From contig NZ_CP033204.1 in assembly GCF_022701295.1 (NCBI RefSeq), forward strand, positions 2,170,001-2,234,000: a stretch of 64,000 nucleotides of DNA, written 5' to 3'. The position numbers and the translations under genes were made by a program. The notes beneath the pieces were generated by a model, which had not been told where the DNA came from, did not search any database, and saw nothing but the letters and a program-made list of their open reading frames with translations. Every line of letters begins with the position of its first letter. The first letter of the stretch is position 1. The stretch is from Sphingopyxis sp. YF1 (lineage in GTDB: Bacteria > Pseudomonadota > Alphaproteobacteria > Sphingomonadales > Sphingomonadaceae). Shown here in pieces: positions 39,965-49,441 of the stretch.

Positions 39965-41917
39965 ATGATTACCGCGATCCGCCGCCTCTTTTCCTCCACG
40001 CTGGGCAAGGTCCTCGCCCTCGCCTTCGTCGCACTCGTCGGCCTCGCCTTCGCGCTCAGCGACGTCACCGGCAGTTCGAGCTTCGGCGGCGGCGGGATCG
40101 GCGGCGCCAATGTCGCGCGCGTCGGCGACACCGACATCGGCCTCGCCGAACTGCGCGACCAGGTGCGCCGCTCTTACGACCAAGCACGCGAACAGCAGCC
40201 GGGCCTGACGATGGACGCCTTCGTCGAAGGCGGCGGGCTCAAGCAGACGCTCGACCAGATGGTCGACGGCATCGCCTTCAGCCAATATGCGCGCACGATC
40301 GGCTTCGGCCTCAGCAAGCGCCTCGTCGACGGGCGCATCGCCGACCTGCCGGTCTTCACCGGCGTCTCGGGCAGCTTCGACCAGGCGCGCTACACCGCCT
40401 TCCTGCGCGACAACAACCTCAGCGAGGCACAGCTGCGCGCCGACATCGAACAGCAATTGTTCGGCGAACAGCTCGCGGTTCCGGTCGGCACGATGCCGCG
40501 CATCGCGCCCGCGATGGCGGCGCCCTATGCCGCGCTCCTGCTCGAAGAGCGGCAGGGTCAGGCCGTCTACATTCCGTCGAGCAGCTTCGCGCCGACCGCC
40601 GATCCGGGCGACGCCGCGCTGCAGGCCTATCTCAAGGACAATCGCGCGCGCTTCAGCATCCCCGAACGGCGCGTGCTGCAATATGCACTCTTCGATCGCG
40701 CGATCGCCCCGGCCGCCGCGGTCACCGACAAGGAAATCGCCGACATCTACAAGGCGAACGCCGCGCGCTTCGCGGCCACCGAAACGCGCCGCTTCATGCA
40801 GGTGATCGCCCCCGATCAGGCGACCGCGAACAGCATCGCGGCCAAGGTCCGCAGCGGCACCGGCCTCGCCGCCGCCGCCAAGGCGTCGGGCCTCACCGCC
40901 GCCTCGTCGGGCGACGTGACGCAGACCGCCTATTCGAGCCAGACCAACGCCGCCGCCGCCAAGGCTGCCTTCGCCGCCGGCCGCGGCGACGTGCTCGGCC
41001 CGACGCAGACCGATCTCGGCTGGTCGGTCGCACAGGTCGACGCGATCACCGCGACCCCGGCCCGCACGCTCGCGCAGGCAACCCCCGAAATTCGCGAACA
41101 GCTCGAAAAGAACAAGGCCAACGAAGGCATCATCACCTTCTACAACGCCATTCAGGATGCGGTGAACAGCGGCACCTCGATCGAAGAAATCGCCGAGGCG
41201 CGCAAGCTGACGCTCGTCGAGACCCCCGCGATCCTGCCCAACGGCCGCGCCCCGGCGCAGCCCGGCTTTGCCATGGCGGCCGACCTCGCACCGATGATCA
41301 CCCAGGCCTTCCAGGGCAGCGGCGAAGGCGAAGCGCATCTCGCGACGCTGGTCGAGAACGAGAAATTCGCGGTCTATGCGGTGAAGTCGATCGCTGCGGC
41401 AGCCCCTCCGCCCTTCGCCCAGATCCGTGCCGACCTGCTCGCCGACTGGAAGCTCGCGCAGGGACAGAAGGTCGCGCGCGACAAGGCGCGCGCGCTCGCC
41501 AAGGCGGTCGAGGGGGGGCAGGCCTTCGCCGACGCCGCGCGCGCCGCGGGTTCGAACATCGGCACCGTCCAGACGATCGGCGGCAAGCGCGGCGAACTCG
41601 GCGCCGGCGGACAGCCCGTCCCGCCCGAACTCGCGCTGCTCTTCTCGATGGCCCAGAACAGCGTCAAGACGCTCGAAATCCCGGGCAACCGCGGCTGGAT
41701 GGTGCTCTCGCTCGGCAAGGTGGAGCGCCCCGACCCCAAGGCGATCGAGCCCGCGCGCGTCACGGCGATCGCCGGTCCGCTCGCCCCGGCCTTCGGCAAC
41801 GAACTCGTCGCGCAGATGATGACCGAAGCGCGCAAGCGCGTCGGAGTGAAGATCAACCAGAAGCTGCTCGATCAGCTCCGCGACGAACTGACCGGCAAGC
41901 TGCCGGTCGCCGAATAG
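39965..41917 (+). CDS. PpiD-like periplasmic peptidyl-prolyl isomerase/chaperone
   Basis: This 650-residue protein has a cytoplasmic N-terminus, one transmembrane anchor (VLALAFVALVGLAFALS), a SurA-N-like helical region up to about residue 230, a parvulin-type PPIC domain around residues 240-350, and a second helical region at the C-terminus. It resembles PpiD, an inner-membrane-anchored chaperone for outer-membrane proteins. ATG 39965 overlaps the stop of a four-codon frame ATG-CCC-GCT-CGA-TGA at 39954. trpE follows after 13 bases, so the two are likely co-transcribed. Confidence 0.87.
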   Translation: MITAIRRLFSSTLGKVLALAFVALVGLAFALSDVTGSSSFGGGGIGGANVARVGDTDIGLAELRDQVRRSYDQAREQQPGLTMDAFVEGGGLKQTLDQMVDGIAFSQYARTIGFGLSKRLVDGRIADLPVFTGVSGSFDQARYTAFLRDNNLSEAQLRADIEQQLFGEQLAVPVGTMPRIAPAMAAPYAALLLEERQGQAVYIPSSSFAPTADPGDAALQAYLKDNRARFSIPERRVLQYALFDRAIAPAAAVTDKEIADIYKANAARFAATETRRFMQVIAPDQATANSIAAKVRSGTGLAAAAKASGLTAASSGDVTQTAYSSQTNAAAAKAAFAAGRGDVLGPTQTDLGWSVAQVDAITATPARTLAQATPEIREQLEKNKANEGIITFYNAIQDAVNSGTSIEEIAEARKLTLVETPAILPNGRAPAQPGFAMAADLAPMITQAFQGSGEGEAHLATLVENEKFAVYAVKSIAAAAPPPFAQIRADLLADWKLAQGQKVARDKARALAKAVEGGQAFADAARAAGSNIGTVQTIGGKRGELGAGGQPVPPELALLFSMAQNSVKTLEIPGNRGWMVLSLGKVERPDPKAIEPARVTAIAGPLAPAFGNELVAQMMTEARKRVGVKINQKLLDQLRDELTGKLPVAE

Positions 41918-41930
41918 GACCGGGCTTCGC

Positions 41931-43448
41931 ATGTCGCTGGAGGGACGCGCCGCGGCGCTCGAAGCGCTCGCGCGCGGCGAAGGCGCGGTCGTCTGGCAAC
42001 GGCTGATCGCCGATGTCGAAACCCCCGTCTCGGCGGCGCTCAAGCTGATCGAGCCCGGTCGCGGCGACTGGGTGCTCGAATCGGTCGAAAGCGGCGAGAC
42101 GCGCGGGCGCTACAGCCTGATCGGGCTCGACCCCGACCTGATGTTCGAAGTGACCGGCGACGCCGCGCGGATCAATCGCGACTGGCAGCGCGACCGCACA
42201 ACCTTCGCGCCCGTTGCCGCCCCCGCGCTCCAGGCGCTGCGCGACCTTGTCGCCGAATGCCGCTTCGCGGTGCCCGACGGTCTGCCCAAGGCGCTGGCGA
42301 CGCTCGTCGGTTTCTTCGCCTATGAAACGATCGGCCTCGTCGAGCGCATTCCGCGCGCACCGGGCGCCGGGCTCGGCCTGCCCGACATGGTGTTCGTGCG
42401 CCCGACGGTCATCCTCGTCTTCGACCGGCTTGCCGACGAGCTCTTCCTGATCGCCCCGATCTGGCCCGATGCCAATGGCGCGATCGACCGGATGATCGAA
42501 TCCGCCGGGGAAAAGCTCGACGCCATCGCCGCGCGCCTTGCAAGCGCGAACCCGCACAGCTCGCGCGCTGCCACGCTTGTCGATCCGGCGACGATCGCCG
42601 CCAATCCCGCTACCAGCCCGGTGCGCTTCGCCGAAATGGTCGCGGCCGCAAAGGATTATATCGCCGCGGGCGATATTTTTCAGGTCGTGCTGTCGCAGCG
42701 CTTTTCCACCCCGTTCGACCTGCCGCCGTTCGACCTCTACCGTGCGCTGCGCCGCATCAATCCCTCGCCCTTCCTCTATTTCCTCGACCTGCCCGGCTTC
42801 GCGCTGATCGGTTCGTCGCCCGAGATTCTGGTGCGCGTCCGCGACGAAGAGATCACGATCCGCCCGATCGCCGGAACGCGCCCGCGCGGGCGCACCGGCG
42901 CCGAGGATGTCGAGAATCGCGAAAGCCTGCTCGCCGATCCCAAGGAGCGCGCCGAGCATCTGATGCTGCTCGACCTCGGCCGCAACGACGTCGGCCGCGC
43001 GGCGATCGGCGGCAGCGTCACCGTCACCGACAGCTACACCGTCGAATATTACAGCCACGTCATGCACATCGTGTCGAACGTCATCGGCCGCATCGCGCCG
43101 GGCAAGGACGCGATCGACGCGCTCTTCGCGGGCTTCCCCGCGGGCACCGTCAGCGGCGCGCCCAAAGTACGCGCCTGCCAGATCATCGCCGAGCTCGAGG
43201 CCGACGCACGCGGGCCTTACGCCGGGGGCGTCGGCTATTTCGCGCCCGACGGCAACATGGACAGCTGCATCGTGCTGCGCACCGCGATCGTCAAGGACGG
43301 CGAGATGCACGTCCAGGCGGGTGCGGGCATCGTCGCCGACAGCGACCCCGCCTATGAGCAGCGCGAGTGCGAGGCCAAGGCCGGGGCGCTCTTCGCCGCC
43401 GCCCGCGAGGCGGTGCGCATCGCAGGGACGCCGGGCTACGGCCAGTGA
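41931..43448 (+). CDS. trpE: Anthranilate synthase component I
   Basis: TrpE forms anthranilate from chorismate using ammonia delivered by TrpG. The 505-residue protein has the N-terminal region with LIEPGRGDWVLESVESGE, where the feedback-binding LLES-like motif reads VLESVE, and the chorismate-binding core (FQVVLSQRFS, IRPIAGTRPRGRT, DLGRNDVGR, FPAGTVSGAPK). It is separated from trpGDC by three unrelated genes. Its TGA overlaps the next gene's GTG as GTGA. Confidence 0.96.
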   Translation: MSLEGRAAALEALARGEGAVVWQRLIADVETPVSAALKLIEPGRGDWVLESVESGETRGRYSLIGLDPDLMFEVTGDAARINRDWQRDRTTFAPVAAPALQALRDLVAECRFAVPDGLPKALATLVGFFAYETIGLVERIPRAPGAGLGLPDMVFVRPTVILVFDRLADELFLIAPIWPDANGAIDRMIESAGEKLDAIAARLASANPHSSRAATLVDPATIAANPATSPVRFAEMVAAAKDYIAAGDIFQVVLSQRFSTPFDLPPFDLYRALRRINPSPFLYFLDLPGFALIGSSPEILVRVRDEEITIRPIAGTRPRGRTGAEDVENRESLLADPKERAEHLMLLDLGRNDVGRAAIGGSVTVTDSYTVEYYSHVMHIVSNVIGRIAPGKDAIDALFAGFPAGTVSGAPKVRACQIIAELEADARGPYAGGVGYFAPDGNMDSCIVLRTAIVKDGEMHVQAGAGIVADSDPAYEQRECEAKAGALFAAAREAVRIAGTPGYGQ

Positions 43449-44230
43449 AACGCCGCGCGGCGCTCCTGCTGGGCGCCGCGCTCCTTTCCGGGACCTATGT
43501 CGCGCTGAGCCGTGACGAGGCTGGGCCGCCCGCCGAACCGCACGCGCCCTCGGCCTGCAAGCCCATCACCTTCGACGGCAAGCGCTTCACCGAATGCATC
43601 GCCGTGCCCGGCCGGCACCGCATCACGACAAAAATCACCGGCAAGAACGGCGTGATCTACCGCGGCTTCGCCGGCCTTGCCGAGGATGTCGATCCCGCCA
43701 CGGTCGCCTTCGCGGTCAACGGCGGCATGTACGACACGGGCAGCGAGCCAATCGGCTATTATGCCGAGGACGGCGAACGCCTCTATCCGCTGAATAGCCG
43801 CGACGGCGGTGGCAATTTCTACCTGAAACCCAATGGTGTCTTCTTCGGCGCCGCCGACGGTGACTGGCGGGTGATGACCAGCGACGATTTCGCTGCCAGG
43901 GTCGTGCAGCGACCCAATTTCGGCACCCAGTCGGGCCCGATGCTGCTGCTGGACGGCAAACTCCATCCCCGGATTTCGCCCGACGGCACGTCGCGCAAGA
44001 TCCGCAACGCGGTCGGCGTCGATGCCGAGGGTCGCGCGCATTTCGTCATTTCCGACGAGCCGGTGTCCTTCGGCACGCTCGCCGCACTGATGCGCGACCA
44101 TGCCGGAACCCGCGACGCGCTCTTCCTCGACGGCACCGTCTCGGCGCTCTGGGACCCGGCGACCGGCCGCATCGACGGCCTTTACCCGCTCGGCCCGCTG
44201 ATCCTTGTCACTCATCGCTCACGGGACTAG
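43445..44230 (+). CDS. Phosphodiester glycosidase (NAGPA-domain) family exported protein
   Basis: This 261-residue protein has an N-terminal hydrophobic signal or anchor (AALLLGAALLSGTYVAL) and a phosphodiester glycosidase domain: VAFAVNGGMYD, PNGVFFG, QSGPMLLLDG, RNAVGVDA and LFLDGTVSALWDP. The family includes the mannose-6-phosphate uncovering enzyme and several periplasmic bacterial proteins; the bacterial substrate is unknown. Start GTG 43445 overlaps the trpE stop (GTGA), so it is translated with trpE. Confidence 0.82.
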   Translation: MKRRAALLLGAALLSGTYVALSRDEAGPPAEPHAPSACKPITFDGKRFTECIAVPGRHRITTKITGKNGVIYRGFAGLAEDVDPATVAFAVNGGMYDTGSEPIGYYAEDGERLYPLNSRDGGGNFYLKPNGVFFGAADGDWRVMTSDDFAARVVQRPNFGTQSGPMLLLDGKLHPRISPDGTSRKIRNAVGVDAEGRAHFVISDEPVSFGTLAALMRDHAGTRDALFLDGTVSALWDPATGRIDGLYPLGPLILVTHRSRD

Positions 44231-44239
44231 CTTCGCTCC

Positions 44240-45307
44240 ATGCTGAAATTCATCGCTCCCTTCGCCCTGCTGCTCGCAGCCGTTTCCCCGGCCCACGCTC
44301 AAGTGGAAGGCGCGACCGAAGCCGACGCCATTATCAAGGATTTCGCCTTCGCCTCGGGCGAGAAACTCCCCGAACTGAAGCTCCACTACACCACGCTCGG
44401 TTCCCCGCGGCGCGACAAGGCGGGCCATGTCACCAACGCGGTGATGATCCTCCACGGCACCGGCGGCACCGGCCAGCAATTCTTCCAGCCGCAGTTCGCG
44501 AACGAGCTTTTCGGCCCCGGCCAGCCGCTCGACACCGCCAAATATTACATCATCCTGCCCGACAATATCGGCCACGGCGGCTCGTCGAAGCCCAGCGACG
44601 GGCTCCGCATGAAATTCCCGCGCTACGATTATGCCGACATGGTCGCGGCGCAGCACCGGCTGCTCACCGAAAAACTCGGGGTGCAGAAGCTCAAGCTCAT
44701 CCTCGGAACCTCGATGGGCTGCATGCACGCCTTCGTCTGGGGCGAAACGCACCCCGGCTTCGCCGAGCGCCTCGCACCCTTCGCCTGCCTGCCGGTCGAA
44801 ATCGCGGGGCAGAACCGGATGTGGCGCACGCTGTCGATCGACGCGATCAAGGCCGATCCCCTGTGGAAGGACGGCAACTACAGCGAACCGCCCGCCGCCG
44901 GGCTGCGCACCGCCGCCTCGCTCAACCTGATCGCGGGCGCCAACCCCTATGCGCTGCAGGCGCAATATCCGACCCGCGAAGCCGCCGAAAAATACAAGGA
45001 CGAGGCGTTCGCGCGTACCTACGGTCGCAACGACGCCAACGACACGATCTACCAGCTCGACAGCTCGCGCAGCTACAACCCGTGGCCCGACCTCGAAAAA
45101 ATCGCCGTGCCGGTGCTGTGGATCAACAGCGCCGACGATTTCATCAATCCGCCGGCCTATGGCATCACCGAAAAGGCCGCGCCGCGCATGCCACGCGCGA
45201 AATTCATCCTCATCCCGGCCAGCGCCGAGACCAAGGGCCATAGCACGCATACCTGGGCGAAATTCTGGAAGGATGATCTCGCAAAACTGCTGGCAGAAAC
45301 GCCGTGA
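44240..45307 (+). CDS. Exported MetX-like alpha/beta-hydrolase
   Basis: This 355-residue protein has a signal peptide ending at PAHAQ and an alpha/beta-hydrolase domain close to homoserine O-acetyltransferase MetX (LHYTTLGSP, NAVMILHGTGG, nucleophile elbow GTSMGCMHAF, NSADDFINPP, KGHSTHTWA). The signal peptide and the lack of methionine genes nearby argue against a methionine-biosynthesis role; it is more likely a periplasmic esterase or acyltransferase. It ends overlapping the next gene as GTGA. Confidence 0.78.
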   Translation: MLKFIAPFALLLAAVSPAHAQVEGATEADAIIKDFAFASGEKLPELKLHYTTLGSPRRDKAGHVTNAVMILHGTGGTGQQFFQPQFANELFGPGQPLDTAKYYIILPDNIGHGGSSKPSDGLRMKFPRYDYADMVAAQHRLLTEKLGVQKLKLILGTSMGCMHAFVWGETHPGFAERLAPFACLPVEIAGQNRMWRTLSIDAIKADPLWKDGNYSEPPAAGLRTAASLNLIAGANPYALQAQYPTREAAEKYKDEAFARTYGRNDANDTIYQLDSSRSYNPWPDLEKIAVPVLWINSADDFINPPAYGITEKAAPRMPRAKFILIPASAETKGHSTHTWAKFWKDDLAKLLAETP

Positions 45308-46311
45308 AAGCCTTCGTCCTCACCCGCTACGGCGGCCCCGAAGCCACCGAATTGCGCGAGGTTCCCGCGCCTGCGCCCGGCCCCGGCGACCTGCTCGTCC
45401 GCGTCCACGCCGCGGGGCTCAACCCGGTCGATTTCAAGACCCGCGACGGCATGCTCAAGATCGTCCAGGGCTATGACATGCCCGTCGTCATGGGCAATGA
45501 ACTCGCCGGGGTGGTCGCGGCGTGCGGCGCGAACGTCACCGGCTTCGCGCCCGGCGACCGCATCTTCGCGCGCGTGCCCAAGGACCGCATGGGCGCCTTC
45601 GCCGAAATGGCCCTCGTCCCCGCCGATCACGCCGCGCACCTGCCCGCGTCGCTCGACTTCACCGCCGCTGCGGGTGTCCCGCTCGCGGGGCTGACCGCGC
45701 TTCAGGCGCTGCGCGACGAATTGAAACTCCAGCCGGGCAGCCGCGTCTTCATCCCCGGCGGCGCGGGCGGGGTCGGCACCTTCGCGATCCAGATCGCCAA
45801 ATGGTTGGGGGCAGAGGTCACCACCACCGCCTCGCCGCGCGGTCGCGCCCTCGTCGAACGGCTCGGCGCCGACCATGTCGTCGATTACACCACGCAGGAT
45901 TTCGGGGACATCGTACAGGGCATGGACGGCGCCTTCGACCTGATCGGCGGCGACACGCTCGAAAAATGCTTCTCGGTGGTCAAGCCCGGCGCGACCGTCG
46001 TCTCGGTCGCGGGCATGCCCGAACCGCGCACCGCCACCAAGGATCTCGGCCGCGGTGCGCTGCTTGCCGCGCTCTTCTGGTTCGCCAGCTTTGCGCTTCG
46101 TACGAAGGCGCGCCGCCATGGCGTCACCTACCGCTATCTCTTCATGCACCCCAGCGGCGCCGAACTCGCCGAACTCGCGGCGCTTATCGCGCAGAGCAAG
46201 CTCGAACCGGTGATCGACCGCATCTTTCCCTTCGCCGACATCGCCGCGGCAATCGCCTATCTCGAATCGGGCCGCGCAAAGGGCAAGGTCGTCGTGCGCA
46301 TGATCGATTGA
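45304..46311 (+). CDS. MDR-family NAD(P)H-dependent oxidoreductase (quinone reductase-like)
   Basis: This 335-residue medium-chain dehydrogenase/reductase has the N-terminal GroES-like domain ([20 protein letters not shown]), the cofactor motif [19 protein letters not shown], and the [12 protein letters not shown] segment of quinone oxidoreductases. Zinc-binding cysteines are absent. The substrate is unknown. GTG 45304 overlaps the preceding stop. The gene lies between trpE and trpG and so may be swept into trp transcription. Confidence 0.82.
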   Translation: MKAFVLTRYGGPEATELREVPAPAPGPGDLLVRVHAAGLNPVDFKTRDGMLKIVQGYDMPVVMGNELAGVVAACGANVTGFAPGDRIFARVPKDRMGAFAEMALVPADHAAHLPASLDFTAAAGVPLAGLTALQALRDELKLQPGSRVFIPGGAGGVGTFAIQIAKWLGAEVTTTASPRGRALVERLGADHVVDYTTQDFGDIVQGMDGAFDLIGGDTLEKCFSVVKPGATVVSVAGMPEPRTATKDLGRGALLAALFWFASFALRTKARRHGVTYRYLFMHPSGAELAELAALIAQSKLEPVIDRIFPFADIAAAIAYLESGRAKGKVVVRMID

Positions 46312-46390
46312 CCGGCGCAAAGCGCGGCTTGCGCACCGCCAAGCTTCTATCCCTTCCCCCGCCCCCGCAAAACCGTTAGGGCGCCCGATC

Positions 46391-46981
46391 ATGATCCTCG
46401 TCATCGACAATTACGACAGCTTCACCTTCAATCTCGTTCATTATCTGATCGAGCTCGGGGCAGAGGTGCGCGTCGAACGCAACGACGCGCTGACCGCCGC
46501 GGCGGCACTCGCGACCGGCGCCGATGCGATCCTCATCTCGCCTGGCCCGTGCACCCCGAACGAAGCCGGAATCAGCCTCGACCTCGTCGCCGCCTGCGCC
46601 GACGCTGCGCGCCCGCTGCTCGGCGTGTGCCTCGGCCATCAGGCGATCGGCCAGCATTTCGGCGGCACCGTGCAGCGCGGCCACCTGATGCACGGCAAGA
46701 CGTCGCCCGTCTGCCACGACGGCACCGGCCTGTTCACCGGCCTGCCCTCGCCGCTCACCGCGACGCGCTATCACAGCCTCGAAGTCGTCGACATCCCGCC
46801 CGCGCTCGCGATCAACGCGACCAGCGACGACGGCGCGGTGATGGGCTTCCGTCACACCGGCCTCCCGATCCACGGCGTCCAGTTCCACCCCGAAAGCATC
46901 GCCACCGAATATGGCCATGCGATGCTCGCCAACTTCCTCCGCCTCGCCGGGCTGCCCGTCCGCGAGCGCATGCCGGCATGA
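46391..46981 (+). CDS. trpG: Anthranilate synthase component II (glutamine amidotransferase)
   Basis: TrpG hydrolyses glutamine and supplies ammonia to TrpE. The 196-residue class I amidotransferase has [28 protein letters not shown], nucleophile Cys in [13 protein letters not shown], and the triad HPES near the C-terminus. It starts 79 bases after the oxidoreductase gene, and its stop overlaps trpD (ATGA). It is a stand-alone subunit, not fused to TrpD. Confidence 0.96.
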   Translation: MILVIDNYDSFTFNLVHYLIELGAEVRVERNDALTAAAALATGADAILISPGPCTPNEAGISLDLVAACADAARPLLGVCLGHQAIGQHFGGTVQRGHLMHGKTSPVCHDGTGLFTGLPSPLTATRYHSLEVVDIPPALAINATSDDGAVMGFRHTGLPIHGVQFHPESIATEYGHAMLANFLRLAGLPVRERMPA

Positions 46982-47976
46982 GCCGCTTCGGCCCCCTGCC
47001 CGATCCGGCCGAACTGCTCGACCATGATCAGGCCGAACACGCCTTTGCGACGATGCTCGATGGCGGCGGCACCGACGAACAGGTCGCCGATTTCCTCATC
47101 GCCCTCTCCAACCGCGGCGAGACGATGGTCGAAATCGCCGCCGCGGCGCAGGCGATGCGCGACCGGCTGATCGCGATCGAGGCGCCCGCGGGCGCGATCG
47201 ACGTCTGCGGCACCGGCGGCGACGGCCACCACACGCTCAACGTGTCGACCGCGGTGTCGATTGTCGTCGCGGCGTGCGAAGTTCCGGTCGCAAAGCATGG
47301 AAATCGTGCCGCTTCGTCGAAATCTGGTGCCGCCGACACGCTCGAGGCGCTCGGACTCGACATGAACCGCGCCGACCGCATGGCGCAGGAACAGCTCGCC
47401 GACCTCGGCATCTGCTTCCTCTTCGCCGGCACGCGCCATCCGTCGATGAAGCGCATCATGCCGATCCGCAAGGCGATCGGCCAGCGCACGATCTTCAACC
47501 TGATGGGGCCGCTCGCCAATCCCGCGCGCGTCGCGCGCCAGCTCGTCGGCATCGCGCGCCCCGCCTATGTCCCCGTCTATGCCGAGGCACTGCACCGGCT
47601 CGGTACCGACCATTCGCGCGTGATTTCGGGCGACGAAGGGCTCGACGAACTCTCGCTCGCGGGCGGCAACGAGGTCGCGGTGGTGACGCGCGACAGCGTG
47701 CTGATGCAGCGCAGCCACGCCGCCGACGCCGGCTTGCCGACGCGCCCGCTCGCCGACATCCGCGGCGGTGACGCCGCGCACAACGCCCGCGCGCTGCGCG
47801 CGCTGCTCCAGGGCGAACCCGGCGCCTATCGCGACGCGGTGCTCTACAACGCCGCCGAGGCGCTGATCGTCGCCGGCGCGGTCGACACGCTGGTCGGCGG
47901 CGTCGAGGAAGCCGCCGAAGCGATCGACAAGGGTCTCGCCAACACGCTGCTCGACTGCTGGATCGCCTATAAATGA
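46978..47976 (+). CDS. trpD: Anthranilate phosphoribosyltransferase
   Basis: TrpD joins anthranilate to phosphoribosyl pyrophosphate. The 332-residue protein has [17 protein letters not shown] for PRPP/metal binding, [25 protein letters not shown] and [10 protein letters not shown]. The ATG at 46978 overlaps the trpG stop and its own stop overlaps trpC, so three genes are translated in a coupled block. Confidence 0.96.
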   Translation: MSRFGPLPDPAELLDHDQAEHAFATMLDGGGTDEQVADFLIALSNRGETMVEIAAAAQAMRDRLIAIEAPAGAIDVCGTGGDGHHTLNVSTAVSIVVAACEVPVAKHGNRAASSKSGAADTLEALGLDMNRADRMAQEQLADLGICFLFAGTRHPSMKRIMPIRKAIGQRTIFNLMGPLANPARVARQLVGIARPAYVPVYAEALHRLGTDHSRVISGDEGLDELSLAGGNEVAVVTRDSVLMQRSHAADAGLPTRPLADIRGGDAAHNARALRALLQGEPGAYRDAVLYNAAEALIVAGAVDTLVGGVEEAAEAIDKGLANTLLDCWIAYK

Positions 47977-48758
47977 ACAAGCTCACCCAAATCCTCGCGA
48001 CCAAGGCCGAAGAAGTCGCCGAACGCCGCCAGTCGCGCTCGGTCGCCGATCTCGACGCGATCGACGCCGGCCCGGTGCGCGGTTTCCACGCCGCGCTGCA
48101 AGCGAGGATCGACGCCGGAAAATTCGCGCTCATCGCCGAAATCAAGAAAGCTTCGCCGTCCAAGGGATTGATCCGCGAGGACTTTGACCCCGCTGCCCAC
48201 GCGCGCGCTTATGAAGCCGGCGGCGCCGCCTGCCTCTCGGTGCTCACCGACGCGCCATATTTCCAGGGGCATGAGGAATTTCTGATCGCGGCGCGCACCG
48301 CCTGCGCGCTGCCGGTGCTGCGCAAGGATTTCATGGTCGACCCCTGGCAGGTCGCCGAAGCGCGTTCGATCGGCGCCGACGCGATCCTGATCATCGTCGC
48401 CGCGCTCGACGATGCCCCCATGCGCGAGATCGAGGCCGCGGCGTTCGAACGCGGCATGGACGTGCTCGTCGAGGTCCATGACGAGGCCGAGATGGAGCGT
48501 GCGCTGACGCAGCTCCGCTCGCGCCTGATCGGCGTCAACAACCGCGACCTGCGGACGTTCGAAACCGACCTTGCGGTCACCGAACGCCTAGCCAGCCTCG
48601 TGCCCCCCGGTACGCTGCTCGTCGGCGAAAGCGGCATCGCCACCCACGCCGACTGCCGCCGCCTCGCGGACAGCGGCGTGAACAGCTTCCTCGTCGGCGA
48701 AAGCCTGATGCGCCAGCACGACGTCACCGCCGCGACCCGCGCGCTGCTGGAAGGCTGA
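47973..48758 (+). CDS. trpC: Indole-3-glycerol-phosphate synthase
   Basis: TrpC closes the indole ring. The 261-residue TIM barrel has [51 protein letters not shown] and [12 protein letters not shown]. The ATG overlaps the trpD stop. No separate trpF, trpB or trpA is seen in the window, so the rest of the pathway is elsewhere. Downstream, the neighbourhood changes abruptly to a low-GC orphan gene. Confidence 0.96.
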   Translation: MNKLTQILATKAEEVAERRQSRSVADLDAIDAGPVRGFHAALQARIDAGKFALIAEIKKASPSKGLIREDFDPAAHARAYEAGGAACLSVLTDAPYFQGHEEFLIAARTACALPVLRKDFMVDPWQVAEARSIGADAILIIVAALDDAPMREIEAAAFERGMDVLVEVHDEAEMERALTQLRSRLIGVNNRDLRTFETDLAVTERLASLVPPGTLLVGESGIATHADCRRLADSGVNSFLVGESLMRQHDVTAATRALLEG

Positions 48759-48853
48759 TCCGGCCGCGGCGCATCGGTTTTGGGGTGGGAAGCGGACGCA
48801 GGACGCGGCTGCTGAAGAGTGACCTTGGCCTCATCTCGGCGAAGCAATCTCCA

Positions 48854-48952
48854 TTACCCCCTGGGGCCGGCCAGAGAAGCCCGAGGGGCCGCTGCCTCAA
48901 TCGAAGCTTTCCTGATGTCGCCTGCAGCCATACGATAAAGCAGGTCAGCCAT
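48854..48952 (-). CDS. Possible 32-residue small ORF coupled to the low-GC gene
   Basis: ATG 48952 overlaps the 3' end of the preceding minus-strand gene by 8 bases and opens a 32-codon frame rich in Ala, Leu and Arg, ending TAA at 48854. It has no recognisable domain. Translational coupling is the only support; it may be chance. The remainder of 48759-48853 contains nothing I can identify. Confidence 0.2.
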   Translation of the reverse strand: MADLLYRMAAGDIRKASIEAAAPRASLAGPRG

Positions 48953-49361
48953 AGCTAATCGTATTCATCAGAGCGATCTTGTCTTGGTCGAAATGGAACG
49001 CGTAGTAAGCGTGAACCATAGCGAACGAATTGCACTCGTTCTCGGGCGTCGCTTCAATACTTCGCGCGCGCGCAATCACCAAATCGCCCACTGGCGTGGC
49101 TTCCAGCAGTTCGGCTGGTTGCGGAGCGGGCCACCGAAAACTGGCCCGTCGCATACTCTCGGTCGAGCGCTCGATTTCTTCGAACGACCCTGCCCGATCG
49201 ATCTTTTCAAAAAACCTTTCGACTAGTCTCAAGCGATTTTCTTGCGCCTGTCTATCAAATATAGGGTCGCGGCGAGGCGACGATATCTGACAAGCCAGTG
49301 CCGTTCCCGGCATGAACGTGGCGCACGCCACCGCTGTGATTGCTTTTCGCCTGCCGATCAT
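48945..49361 (-). CDS. Low-GC hypothetical exported protein
   Basis: No family recognised. The 138-residue protein has a probable signal peptide (ITAVACATFMPGTALAC), a charged helical middle and a C-terminal part with VHAYYAFHFDQDKIAL. ATG 49361 follows GGGGAG at 7 bases. Base composition differs sharply from neighbours: 48961-49020 has 27 G/C in 60, against roughly two thirds elsewhere. It lies between trpC and an amidase gene, suggesting acquisition by transfer. An IR (CGGACATT/AATGTCCG, 49373-49420) lies just upstream. Confidence 0.6.
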   Translation of the reverse strand: MIGRRKAITAVACATFMPGTALACQISSPRRDPIFDRQAQENRLRLVERFFEKIDRAGSFEEIERSTESMRRASFRWPAPQPAELLEATPVGDLVIARARSIEATPENECNSFAMVHAYYAFHFDQDKIALMNTISYG

Positions 49362-49372
49362 GGATCACTCCC

Positions 49373-49420
49373 CGGACATTTAGTGGATAGCGCCGAGGAT
49401 ACATCTAAAGCCAATGTCCG
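49373..49420. repeat. Short inverted repeat upstream of the low-GC gene
   Basis: CGGACATT at 49373-49380 is repeated inversely as AATGTCCG at 49413-49420. It lies between the low-GC gene's start and the amidase stop. It could be an end of an inserted segment or the amidase terminator; no matching copy is seen on the trpC side. Confidence 0.4.
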
Positions 49421-49441
49421 CAATCGGTCGAAACCGGCCGA

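Noticed and set aside
39908..42043. 711-codon open frame antisense to the PpiD-like gene, and similar long frames opposite ilvD, ETF-QO, pyrG and trpE
   Set aside because: Same codon-bias artefact; products are Arg/Ala/Asp-rich without motifs and the sense genes are well supported.
44240..45307. Annotation as homoserine O-acetyltransferase MetX
   Set aside because: Signal peptide present and no methionine genes nearby; only fold-level similarity is supported.
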